From an uncultured Chloroflexota bacterium (GTDB lineage: Bacteria; Chloroflexota; Dehalococcoidia; CAUJGQ01), in NCBI GenBank assembly GCA_937879875.1, contig CALFMN010000102.1:10913-74912 (forward strand): a stretch of DNA of 64,000 bases, in the 5' to 3' direction. Made by a program: the position numbers and the translations under genes. Positions within the stretch are counted from its first letter, which is position 1, and each line of letters opens with the position of its first letter. Below are positions 1 through 6,978 of the stretch, piece after piece. The notes beneath the pieces were generated by a model. It was given only the letters and a program-made list of their open reading frames with translations, made no database searches and was not told where the DNA came from.

Positions 1-1
1 T

Positions 2-277
2 ATCGCCGCCAATCCGCATGTTGCGGTGCATCTGGAGAGCGGCGACGACACGGTGATCGTCGAAGGCGTGGCCGAGGAGCTGCACGACTCGGCGCTGCTG
101 GCGAAGGGCGACGCGGCCTATCTGGCCAAGTACGTCGATCCGGCCTCGGGCGAGGGATTTCATCTCACGCCGCCCGAAGGGGGCGACAGCTCGGTCTACT
201 GCCTGCGTCCACGCATAGCGCAGGCCTGGCGCGAGGCGAGCTTTCCGGCGACGGCGACGCGCTTTCGGTTTGGATAG
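2..277 (+). CDS. PNPOx-like (split beta-barrel) flavin protein, 3' part only
   Basis: The 5' end lies outside the window; 91 codons remain, open from base 2 to the TAG at 275-277. The visible sequence opens with NPHVAVHLESGDDTVIVEGVAEEL, the pattern of pyridoxamine-phosphate-oxidase-like FMN/F420 split-barrel proteins, in which a strand ending in H-L-x-S-G is followed by the 'vvveG-x-A' strand. The later segment with YCLRPRIAQAW and the end ATATRFRFG also fit that family. These proteins usually act on small-molecule substrates or bind flavin or F420 in the cytoplasm; the substrate cannot be told. It is convergent with the methyltransferase that ends at 553. Confidence 0.6.
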   Translation: MAANPHVAVHLESGDDTVIVEGVAEELHDSALLAKGDAAYLAKYVDPASGEGFHLTPPEGGDSSVYCLRPRIAQAWREASFPATATRFRFG

Positions 278-557
278 CCCTCATAACTCCCCTTCACCTG
301 CTCTCTCATACACAGGCCGTGGGAGATCTGCTGCATGCAACGAGCAGTATGGGAGAGCAGGGGCGATCCGGCGCGGAGCGTTTCGAAGAGCATCTGGTTA
401 GCAACAGGCTGCAGGGGCGCAAGCACCGGCGCGCCGGCGAACTGAACGCTCGCTCGGATCGCGCGCTGCAGGATCGCCCGTCGCTCCCATACGCTCTTGA
501 ACAGCCGTAGATCTCCTGGCGTCTGCGTATGGAAGAGACGGGACGGGGGGCGTCAGG
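278..557. repeat. Degenerate intergenic inverted-repeat element (family B)
   Basis: This 280-bp stretch between two convergent genes has no convincing coding content. It contains the box GCTCTCTCATAC near 300, the partner GTATGGGAGAGCAG near 350, then GATCGCCCGTCGCTCCCATAC near 475 and a final CGTATGGAAGAGACGGGACGGGG near 530. The same boxes in the same order occur at 25994-26084, so I read it as a decayed copy of that element. Its right edge overlaps the methyltransferase stop by a few bases. Confidence 0.45.
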
Positions 558-1431
558 GCCGCTCGCCCACGACCAGCACGTGCGAGCTGAGGCCCAGCAG
601 CGTCGGCTCGTGCTCCACGGCGCGGATCGCCTCCAGCAGCAGCTCGCGCCGGCGCGCGTCATTCCACCAGGCGGCCAGATCGCGCACCGCGAACTGCGGC
701 CCTTCGACGGCCACGCGATCGACGATCGCGAAGCCTGCTTCGGCCACCTCGTCGCGCAGTTCGTCCGGGTGATGGAAGTAGGCTGTGGTCCAGTAACGCT
801 TCTCCGTCGGGTTGCGGTGCTGGCCGTCGCGCAGTCCGCGCCACATCAGCGGCAGAAACGCCGGATCGTCCATCTGCTCGAAGTAGAGGCCCGAAAACAG
901 GCCGGCGAAGCGCGAGACGCCGACCGCGAAGACGCGGCCGCCCGGTTTCAGCACACGCAGCGCCTCCTGCAAGGCACGAAGCCGATCGTCGCGTTCGGTC
1001 AGATGATAGAGCGGTCCAAGCAGCAGCACGGCATCCGCACACATCTGCGCGAGCGGCAGCGTCCGTGCATCGCCCAGGATGATGCCCGCGAGCGGCGCTG
1101 CCGGCCGCTCGCTCTCTGCGTCGCGCACCAGCCGCGTATGCGCGGCCACGAGATCGAGCAGCACCACGCGGTAGCCCGCAGCCGCGAGCCAGCGTGCATA
1201 CATGCCGGCGCCACCGCCGATATCGGCGATCAGCGCCGGCGCGGCGGGCAGATGGCGCAGCAGCAGTTCCTGCATGCGCGCCAGCTCCAGCGCGCCTCCG
1301 GCGTCCACCGTCAGCCGCACGGTTTCCGGCTCGCGCGTGTAGTACGCCACGACCTCGGCCATTGCCGGGGTCAGCGCCGTCGCGGCGCCAGTTTCGCGCG
1401 CATCGCCTGTCATCGTCTGTGCAGGATACAT
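553..1431 (-). CDS. Class I SAM-dependent methyltransferase
   Basis: A 292-residue Rossmann-fold methyltransferase. Motif I, IADIGGGAGMY, is at about residues 68-78 and binds S-adenosylmethionine. An acidic strand end (VVLLDL) follows, then the post-motif GDARTLPL. The segment DAVLLLGPLYHL near 140 and LRVLKPGGRVF near 165 are typical of Methyltransf_11/UbiE-like enzymes. The reading frame stays open far upstream, but methyltransferase homology begins only here. ATG 1413 (MTGDARETG) is an equally possible start; neither has a strong ribosome site. It is divergent from the metallo-beta-lactamase gene at 1501. The acceptor substrate is unknown. Confidence 0.8.
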   Translation of the reverse strand: MYPAQTMTGDARETGAATALTPAMAEVVAYYTREPETVRLTVDAGGALELARMQELLLRHLPAAPALIADIGGGAGMYARWLAAAGYRVVLLDLVAAHTRLVRDAESERPAAPLAGIILGDARTLPLAQMCADAVLLLGPLYHLTERDDRLRALQEALRVLKPGGRVFAVGVSRFAGLFSGLYFEQMDDPAFLPLMWRGLRDGQHRNPTEKRYWTTAYFHHPDELRDEVAEAGFAIVDRVAVEGPQFAVRDLAAWWNDARRRELLLEAIRAVEHEPTLLGLSSHVLVVGERP

Positions 1432-1500
1432 GACGCGCGGAAACCGCGGCAGCGCTACGATGCTGCACGATACGGCCTGCACATCCGAGGAGGCGCCGCC

Positions 1501-2787
1501 ATGCCCGACATCCGCGATCTGTCCGAGCAGCTCTGGAACGGCACGCTGAGCACGGCCGAAATGCACCCGGTACACGGGCGCGTGCCGGAGGGCCAGGAGC
1601 TGGCCGAGGGGCTGCTCTACTACAAGGGCGTCGCCAGCGCCAACACGCTGGACAGCGGCGACGGGCTGGTGATGCTCGATACGGGCGCGATCAACGACCG
1701 CCGCCGGCTGCACGAGGCGGTGCGCGCCTGGCGGCCGCGGGCGCCGCTCGTCGCGGCGGTCTTCTCGCACCATCACGTGGACCACATCTTCGGCACCGTC
1801 CCCTTTGAAGAAGAGGCGAAGGCGCAGGACTGGGCGCCGCCGCGCGTCTACGCCCACGCGCTGATTCCGGCGAACTTCGACCGCTACCGCAAGACCCTGG
1901 GCTGGAACACCGCGATCAACCTGCGCCAGTTCGAGCTGCCGCCCGACCGTTTCCGCTGGCCGGCCGAGTACCGCTATCCCGACGTGACCTATCAGCAGGC
2001 GCTCACGTTCACCGTTGGCGATCTGACCTTCGCGCTGCGCCACGCCCGCGGCGAGACCGAAGACGCGACCTGGACCTGGGTGCCGGAGCGGCGCATCCTC
2101 GCACCCGGCGACCTCTTCATCTGGGCCGTGCCGAACGCGGGCAATCCGCAGAAAGTGCAGCGCTACGCCGGCGAATGGGCGGCGGCGCTGCGCGAGATGG
2201 CGGCGCTTGGCGCCGAGATCATGCTGCCGGGCCACGGCCTGCCGATCTTCGGCGCCGAGCGCATTCGCGTTGCCCTGCTGGATACAGCCGAGCTGCTCGA
2301 TTCGCTGGAGGCGCAGGTGTTGGCGCTGATGAACGCTGGCGCCACGCTCGACCGCGTGCTGCACGAAGTCCAGCCGCCCGCGCAGCTACTGGAGAAGCCG
2401 TACCTGCGCCCCGTCTACGACGACCCGCAGTTCCTGCTGCGCAACATCTGGCGGCTGTACGGCGGCTGGTGGGACGGCGAGCCTGACAACCTGCTGCCCG
2501 CGCCCCGCGCCGAGCAGGCGCACGAATGGGTGCGGCTCGCCGGCGGCCTGGCGAACGTAATCGCGCGGGCGGCGGCGCTGAAGGAAGAAGGCAACCTGCG
2601 CCTTGCCTGCCACCTGATCGAGTTCGCCGCGATCGCCGAGCCGGCCTCGCGCGAGGCGCACGAGCTGCGCCGCGCGATCTACGCGCAGCGCGCCAGCCGC
2701 GAGCAGTCGAGCATGGCCCGCAACATTCTCAACCACGCCGCGCAGGCGAGCGCCCAGGGCAAGCGCGACTTCGCCGGCCAGGCGTAA
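1501..2787 (+). CDS. Metallo-beta-lactamase-fold alkylsulfatase-like hydrolase
   Basis: A 428-residue protein beginning at an ATG with GAGGAGG about 9 bases upstream. The metal motif HHHVDH is at residues 90-95, followed by RGETEDATW near 190, APGDLF and a PGHG loop near 250. This layout, followed by a helical region with PYLRPVYDDPQF and LYGGWWDGEP, matches the SdsA1/BDS1 alkylsulfatase group, in which the C-terminal part is the dimerisation domain. The family cleaves alkyl sulfates with two Zn ions. It is shorter than secreted SdsA1 (about 660 residues), has no signal peptide and lacks the C-terminal SCP2-like domain. Substrate is inferred only. Confidence 0.75.
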   Translation: MPDIRDLSEQLWNGTLSTAEMHPVHGRVPEGQELAEGLLYYKGVASANTLDSGDGLVMLDTGAINDRRRLHEAVRAWRPRAPLVAAVFSHHHVDHIFGTVPFEEEAKAQDWAPPRVYAHALIPANFDRYRKTLGWNTAINLRQFELPPDRFRWPAEYRYPDVTYQQALTFTVGDLTFALRHARGETEDATWTWVPERRILAPGDLFIWAVPNAGNPQKVQRYAGEWAAALREMAALGAEIMLPGHGLPIFGAERIRVALLDTAELLDSLEAQVLALMNAGATLDRVLHEVQPPAQLLEKPYLRPVYDDPQFLLRNIWRLYGGWWDGEPDNLLPAPRAEQAHEWVRLAGGLANVIARAAALKEEGNLRLACHLIEFAAIAEPASREAHELRRAIYAQRASREQSSMARNILNHAAQASAQGKRDFAGQA

Positions 2788-2830
2788 GCGGCGGGCGTAT
2801 ACTGGATGTAGCACGCTCAGGACGAACACG

Positions 2831-3016
2831 ATGAAACGCAAGCCTGCGCCGGCTACGGACGATCCGTGCATCGAGCGACTTGCATACACGGCGCCCGACC
2901 AGATCGAGTGGATTCAGAAGTCCGAAGCGCATCTGGCAGCCGAGGCGGAACTTGCGGCGAAGCAGGCCGCGGCACGCGACGCCGGCGACGCGCAGCCGGC
3001 GCACCCGGCGAATTGA
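2831..3016 (+). CDS. Small hypothetical protein, 61 residues
   Basis: A short basic-then-acidic protein (MKRKPAPATDDPCIERLAY...) starting at ATG 2831 after the upstream gene's stop at 2787. It has an Ala/Glu-rich helical C-terminal half and no recognised domain. It ends five bases before the nucleotidyltransferase start and could be co-transcribed with it. The compact position and plausible composition support it being real, but I recognise no family. Confidence 0.45.
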   Translation: MKRKPAPATDDPCIERLAYTAPDQIEWIQKSEAHLAAEAELAAKQAAARDAGDAQPAHPAN

Positions 3017-3021
3017 GCCGG

Positions 3022-3870
3022 ATGTCCGGACCAGCTCGCGCGTTCGAACAACGCCGCGAGGCGTTGATCACCCGGCTTGAAGCGCTGGCCGGCCATGACC
3101 AGCGCATCGTCGCGCTCTGGCTGCAGGGCAGCCTTGCGGCGGGCACGGCCGATGCGCTCTCGGATGTCGATGCCTATCTCGCGATCGCGGACGAGCAGTT
3201 CGACGCGGTCTACGCCGCCCGGCTCCAACTGGCCGCAATGCTCGGCGACGTGCTCGCATGGGCGGACGCGATCGTGCCGGGGCTCAACGCCCTGCACTGC
3301 GTGCTCGCCGGCCCGGTGAAGCTCGACCTCTTCTTCGAGCGAGCGAGTCAGGCGCCGAACGTCAATCGGCCTGCCGTGCGCGTGCTGGTCGATAAGGCCG
3401 GGCTGGGGCCGCGGCTGAAAACCGGCTGGCGGCCGTCGCCGGCGAGCACGGCACAGCGCATGGACGCGGTGTTTCGCGGCACCCGGCAGGGCTGCACCTG
3501 GCCGGTGCGGCTCTTGCTGCGCGGGCAGTGGTCCATCTTCGCGATGGCCGAGCTGGAGGTCATCAACGACAACTTGGCGCTGCTCATGGCCGTGCAAACC
3601 GATCCCGCGCTGCTCTTTCACAACCGGTTCTCGTACCCGCGCCTGCTGCGCCCGGAGCAGCGGGCCGAGCTGGACGGCCTGACGCGGGTGCTGCTGGAAG
3701 CGGTTGTCCGTCGCGATCTCGCCGCCATGCGCGACGCCCACCTGCGCATCTACGACGCGCTCGTGCGCGAAGGGCGCGCCGCCTACGCCGCGCTCGGCAT
3801 GGAGTATCCCGGCACTGAAGCCGGCGATGCGGCCATCCGTGCATTTTATGAGCGCGACTGGCCGCGGTAG
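3022..3870 (+). CDS. Nucleotidyltransferase-domain protein
   Basis: A 282-residue protein with the nucleotidyltransferase signature G36-S37 followed by D48-V-D50 (LQGSLAAGTADALSDVDAYLA), the metal-binding core of the pol-beta superfamily. A helical C-terminal domain follows with LLRGQWSIFAMAELEVIND and the end AIRAFYERDWPR. Such stand-alone proteins resemble aminoglycoside or streptomycin adenylyltransferases and LinB-like enzymes, but the substrate here cannot be named. The start at 3022 follows the small gene stop directly (GAGCCGGATG), consistent with a two-gene transcript. Confidence 0.7.
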   Translation: MSGPARAFEQRREALITRLEALAGHDQRIVALWLQGSLAAGTADALSDVDAYLAIADEQFDAVYAARLQLAAMLGDVLAWADAIVPGLNALHCVLAGPVKLDLFFERASQAPNVNRPAVRVLVDKAGLGPRLKTGWRPSPASTAQRMDAVFRGTRQGCTWPVRLLLRGQWSIFAMAELEVINDNLALLMAVQTDPALLFHNRFSYPRLLRPEQRAELDGLTRVLLEAVVRRDLAAMRDAHLRIYDALVREGRAAYAALGMEYPGTEAGDAAIRAFYERDWPR

Positions 3871-3967
3871 GCCGCCGAGCAACCCTTGCCCCGCGCGCTG
3901 CATCAATACAAGCCCGCCCCACCAGGCCTGGCTGCATGGTGCGCGGCGACGCTGCCTGGCGCACTGC

Positions 3968-4312
3968 TCAAGCGCGGGGCTGGGCGGCCTCAACGACGTG
4001 CCCGTAGAACGCCGTTTGGCATGCCGGGCCGCAGAAATGCGCGCGGAGATCGGTGAGCTCGCTCTGGCAGTGGGCGCAGAAACGCGGCATCGTGCCATGC
4101 TCGCAGTAAAAGGCGATCTGGCGTTCGAGATCGGCGACGATGGCGGCCACAGTGCTCTTCGGCAGCAAGCGCCGAAGGTCGTTTGCGAACGAAATAAGCT
4201 GCAAGTCCTCCGGCCAGTCGGTCAGCAGCAGCGGCGGGGCGTCGGGATATTTCAAACGATGGAGCAGATAGGCCAGGCGATCGGCTTCGCGTCCGAGATA
4301 GGCGGCTGGCAT
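3968..4312 (-). CDS. Hypothetical zinc-ribbon protein
   Basis: A 114-residue protein whose C-terminal part carries C79-x2-C82 and C94-x3-C98, a likely single zinc knuckle (RFCAHCQSELTDLRAHFCGPAC). The N-terminal 60 residues are helical and leucine-rich (DRLAYLLHRLKYPDAPP). No broader family is recognised. It lies in the same orientation as the other small Cys-rich gene upstream at 4440-4652 and may be cotranscribed with it. Confidence 0.5.
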   Translation of the reverse strand: MPAAYLGREADRLAYLLHRLKYPDAPPLLLTDWPEDLQLISFANDLRRLLPKSTVAAIVADLERQIAFYCEHGTMPRFCAHCQSELTDLRAHFCGPACQTAFYGHVVEAAQPRA

Positions 4313-4439
4313 CCGGACGAGACCTTTCCTCTAAACTGCGAGCGCGGGGCAGAGCCCAAGCTCACGATAGAGGTCCGATCCCGGTGTGACGAGCCCTCCG
4401 CGGCGGTTATGGTCCACTGTCAGGAAACTGGCATCACGG

Positions 4440-4652
4440 TCAGCATGGGCTTGTCCTCAGCGGCGCCGGGCGGTGGTTGTGACGCCACGAGGGCATGCGG
4501 CGCCGCTGCTGGCGCTGAGCCTCTGTCCACCACACCCAGCAGCGGGCATGGAACGCCTGCGGCCCTTCCAGCGTCCCGCTGTCCATCCGTACCGTCAGCG
4601 TCTCGTCGATCGGAGCGATGGAATGACCACATGCGGCGCACATTGAGCGCAT
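4440..4652 (-). CDS. Small Cys-rich putative zinc-finger protein
   Basis: A 70-residue protein that opens with C-A-A-C-G-H-S-I and later HARCWVWW. The first CxxC and the later H-x2-C could form one zinc site. The middle stretch ETLTVRMDSGTLEGPQAFH reads as a normal folded domain, whereas the last 25 residues are Arg/Pro-rich and may reflect decay or a frameshift. There is no named family. The gene is separated from the carboxylesterase gene by a divergent 320-bp region. Confidence 0.35.
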   Translation of the reverse strand: MRSMCAACGHSIAPIDETLTVRMDSGTLEGPQAFHARCWVWWTEAQRQQRRRMPSWRHNHRPAPLRTSPC

Positions 4653-4906
4653 CGTCGCCTCCCTCGCCGCGGCCCCTCAGCGACCGGGCGTGCTTCTTCC
4701 TCAGTTGTGTGGCTGAAGCCGTCAGTCGTGGTGCAGACGTTGACTATTCCTCGACGCCGTCGCCACGCTGCCGAGCCGCTGCCGTACTGTCCGCGGCGGA
4801 GCATGATCATTGCTGCCTGAATGTATAAACGGTCCGCAGCGGCCAATTTGCACGGCCGAACCCGCATTGCCGATCGCGTCCGTGGATCGCTCGCAGCGCG
4901 TCAACA
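4653..4906. other. Intergenic region between divergent genes
   Basis: This is the first part of the 320-bp gap between the small Cys-rich gene (minus) and the carboxylesterase (plus). I see no coding homology in it on either strand. A patch with GTATAAAC near 4821-4828 is more A+T-rich than its surroundings, but no convincing partner -35 box was found for either direction. Confidence 0.4.
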
Positions 4907-4936
4907 TTGACGTGCGCGTTACGGTTGGGCTACGCT
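4907..4936 (+). promoter_or_regulatory. Candidate sigma-70-type promoter for the carboxylesterase gene
   Basis: TTGACG at 4907-4912 and TACGCT at 4931-4936 are separated by 18 bases. The downstream gene starts at 4973, giving a short leader with a purine-rich ribosome site (GGGAGCAGGG) before the ATG. The -10 is a weak match, so this is a candidate only. Confidence 0.4.
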
Positions 4937-4972
4937 CCCGCCAGTGTCGCGCAGAGCACAGGGAGCAGGGCT

Positions 4973-6529
4973 ATGGCCGAACCGATCGTGCAGACGAGCG
5001 CCGGAGCAGTGCAGGGCGGCGCCGAGCCCAACGGGGTTCTCGTCTTCAAGGGTTTGCCCTACGGCGCACCAACCGGGGGTGAGCGCCGCTTCCTGCCGCC
5101 GCTGGCGGCCGCGCCGTGGAGCGGCGTGCGCGACGCCGCGGCCTTCGGGCCGATCTGTCCGCAGGGCGGCGCCGTCGCCAGCGGCTCGCTTGCCGACCAG
5201 CGTACGATCGGCTTTCTGCCCGACCTGCCGCAGAGCGAGGACTGCCTCGTGCTCAACGTCTGGACGCCGGGCGTTGGCGATGTGGCGGGCCGGCCGGTGA
5301 TGGTCTGGCTGCACGGCCGCGGCTACGCCGAGGGCGCGGGCTCCGAGGGCTGGTACAACGGCGCTGCGCTGGCGCGGCGCGGCGATGTCGTCGTCGTCAC
5401 GATCAACCACCGGCTCAACGTCTTCGGCTACCTGCATCTCGCCGATCTCGATCCCGCCTTCGCCGGATCGGGTGTCGCGGGGCTGCTCGACGTGGTGCTG
5501 GCGCTCGAGTGGGTGCGCGACAATATCGCGGCCTTCGGCGGCGACCCGGGCAACGTCACGATCTTCGGCGAGTCGGGCGGAGGCGCCAAAGTCAGCACGC
5601 TGCTCGCCATGCCCGCGGCCGCGGGGCTGTTTCACCGCGCGATCGTGCAGAGCGGCCCCAGCCTGCGCGGCACGGAGGCAGCGGAGGGCACCGCGTTCGC
5701 TGAGCGGCTGCTGGCGCATTTCGGCCTCAAGCCGAACGAGGCTGCGAAGCTGCAAACGCTTCCCTTCGAGCAGCTCACCGAGGCGCTGGCGAGCATGCCC
5801 CCACCGCCCGACGGCACGGCGACCATGGCCGGTGCGCCGCGGCGCACCGCGCTCTGGCTGCGCCCGGTGGTTGACGGCACGTACTTACCGCGGCACCCGT
5901 TCGACCCGGTCGCCGCGCCGACGGCGGCGCCTGTGCCGCTGCTGATCGGCACGAACAAAGACGAAGCCGCGCTGTTCCTCGCCGGCGATCCGCGCAGGCG
6001 CCGCCTTGAAGAGTACGAGCTGCTTGAGCGGCTGACGCGGCTGCTGGGTGAGCGGCGCGACGAGATTCTGGAGGTCTACCGCCGCAACCGCCCCGACGCC
6101 ACGCCGTGGGATCTGCTGATCGGCATCTCCAGCGAGCCGACGCGGCTGGCCTCGATTCAGCTCGCGGAGCGCAAGGCGGCGGGCGGCCCGGCGCCGGTCT
6201 TCATGTATCTGTTCACCTGGGAGAGCGATGCGCTGGGCGGGTTGTTCAAGTCCTGCCACGCCCTGGAGATTCCGTTCGTCTTCAACCAGCCCGATGCGGC
6301 GCCGTTCACGGGCAGCAAAGCCAACCGTGGCGAACTGGCCGCCTCGATGAGCGACGCCTGGGCCGCATTCGCCCGCACCGGCGACCCGAACTGCTCCGGT
6401 CTGCCGCACTGGCCGGCGTACACGACGGACCGGCGCAGCACCATGCTCTTCGACGTACCCTGCCGCGTCGAAGATGACCCGCGGCGCGAAGAGCGGCTGG
6501 TCTGGGAAGGCATGGCGCTGCGGCGGTAG
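4973..6529 (+). CDS. Type B carboxylesterase
   Basis: A 518-residue alpha/beta hydrolase of the carboxylesterase type B family. The nucleophile elbow GESGGG places the catalytic serine at residue 201, with the acid at E331 (GTNKDEAALF) and the histidine at H429 (SCHALEIPFVF). The family marker SEDCLVLNVWTP is at 89-99. The oxyanion loop reads HGRG (residues 114-117) instead of the usual HGGG/HGGA. No signal peptide is present, so it is probably cytoplasmic. It cleaves carboxylic esters; the substrate is unknown. ATG 4973 was chosen for the GGGAGCAGGG site and because homology begins there (VQTSAGAVQG). Confidence 0.88.
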   Translation: MAEPIVQTSAGAVQGGAEPNGVLVFKGLPYGAPTGGERRFLPPLAAAPWSGVRDAAAFGPICPQGGAVASGSLADQRTIGFLPDLPQSEDCLVLNVWTPGVGDVAGRPVMVWLHGRGYAEGAGSEGWYNGAALARRGDVVVVTINHRLNVFGYLHLADLDPAFAGSGVAGLLDVVLALEWVRDNIAAFGGDPGNVTIFGESGGGAKVSTLLAMPAAAGLFHRAIVQSGPSLRGTEAAEGTAFAERLLAHFGLKPNEAAKLQTLPFEQLTEALASMPPPPDGTATMAGAPRRTALWLRPVVDGTYLPRHPFDPVAAPTAAPVPLLIGTNKDEAALFLAGDPRRRRLEEYELLERLTRLLGERRDEILEVYRRNRPDATPWDLLIGISSEPTRLASIQLAERKAAGGPAPVFMYLFTWESDALGGLFKSCHALEIPFVFNQPDAAPFTGSKANRGELAASMSDAWAAFARTGDPNCSGLPHWPAYTTDRRSTMLFDVPCRVEDDPRREERLVWEGMALRR

Positions 6530-6614
6530 AGCTCCGGTCAAGTACCTTACGTTGTGCCGCGATCGCGCTCCTCCGGCGGCGGCCCATGCCCTGGCTCGAC
6601 CTCGCACACGGGAG

Positions 6615-6730
6615 TCATCCGGCCAAGAACATCCGGATCGCTATGCTGTGGTCGTAGGCGTACTCGAAGATGCCGACGTGCCCGCCGCGCGGCATCACCT
6701 GCAGCCCGAGGCGTTCCTCACGCCGGAATC
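6615..6730 (-). pseudogene. Possible alpha/beta-hydrolase C-terminal remnant
   Basis: The minus strand encodes LGLQVMPRGGHVGIFEY followed by DHSIAIRMFLAG and a stop at 6615. P-R-G-G-H resembles the last strand and catalytic-His loop of alpha/beta hydrolases, but nothing upstream continues the fold. It is probably a leftover 3' end; chance is possible. Confidence 0.25.
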
Positions 6731-6787
6731 TGCGCGAACCGCGCCGTCTACGCGCTGACCCGGCTCCATCAGCAGCAAAACACGGCC

Positions 6788-6816
6788 TTGACAGCGAAAA
6801 GGGGGGGGTGTACACC
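6788..6816 (+). promoter_or_regulatory. Candidate promoter of the ABC-importer operon
   Basis: A perfect TTGACA at 6788-6793 is followed after 17 bases by TACACC at 6811-6816, a weak -10. It points toward the binding-protein gene at 6979, giving a leader of about 155 bases. The -10 sits inside a perfect palindrome (6806-6817), which suggests repression at this promoter. The rest of the 449-bp gap (6530-6978) shows no gene apart from the possible hydrolase remnant. Confidence 0.45.
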
Positions 6817-6817
6817 C
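6806..6817. promoter_or_regulatory. Perfect 12-bp palindrome, candidate operator
   Basis: GGGTGTACACCC is its own reverse complement and covers the -10 of the candidate promoter. Dimeric repressors commonly bind such sites; no regulator gene is adjacent. Confidence 0.4.
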
Positions 6818-6978
6818 TGTCCATACAAGGTACCCCGTGCAGTCGATAGGCCTTATCTCGATCGATTCTTGCACGACGCGTGCGTTCTCACCTTCCCTCA
6901 GCCATGGGTGCAACGGGGCGTGGCCGCGCTGGCTACGGCTCTTGCTGGTCATTCCTTGATCAGCCGAGGAGGGACGTT

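Noticed and set aside
529..1500. Upstream extension of the metallo-beta-lactamase frame
   Set aside because: It runs antisense to the methyltransferase; the ATG at 1501 with GAGGAGG is a far better start.
1432..2364. N-terminal extension of the methyltransferase frame by 311 codons
   Set aside because: It lies wholly opposite the well-supported metallo-beta-lactamase gene and has shadow-like composition.
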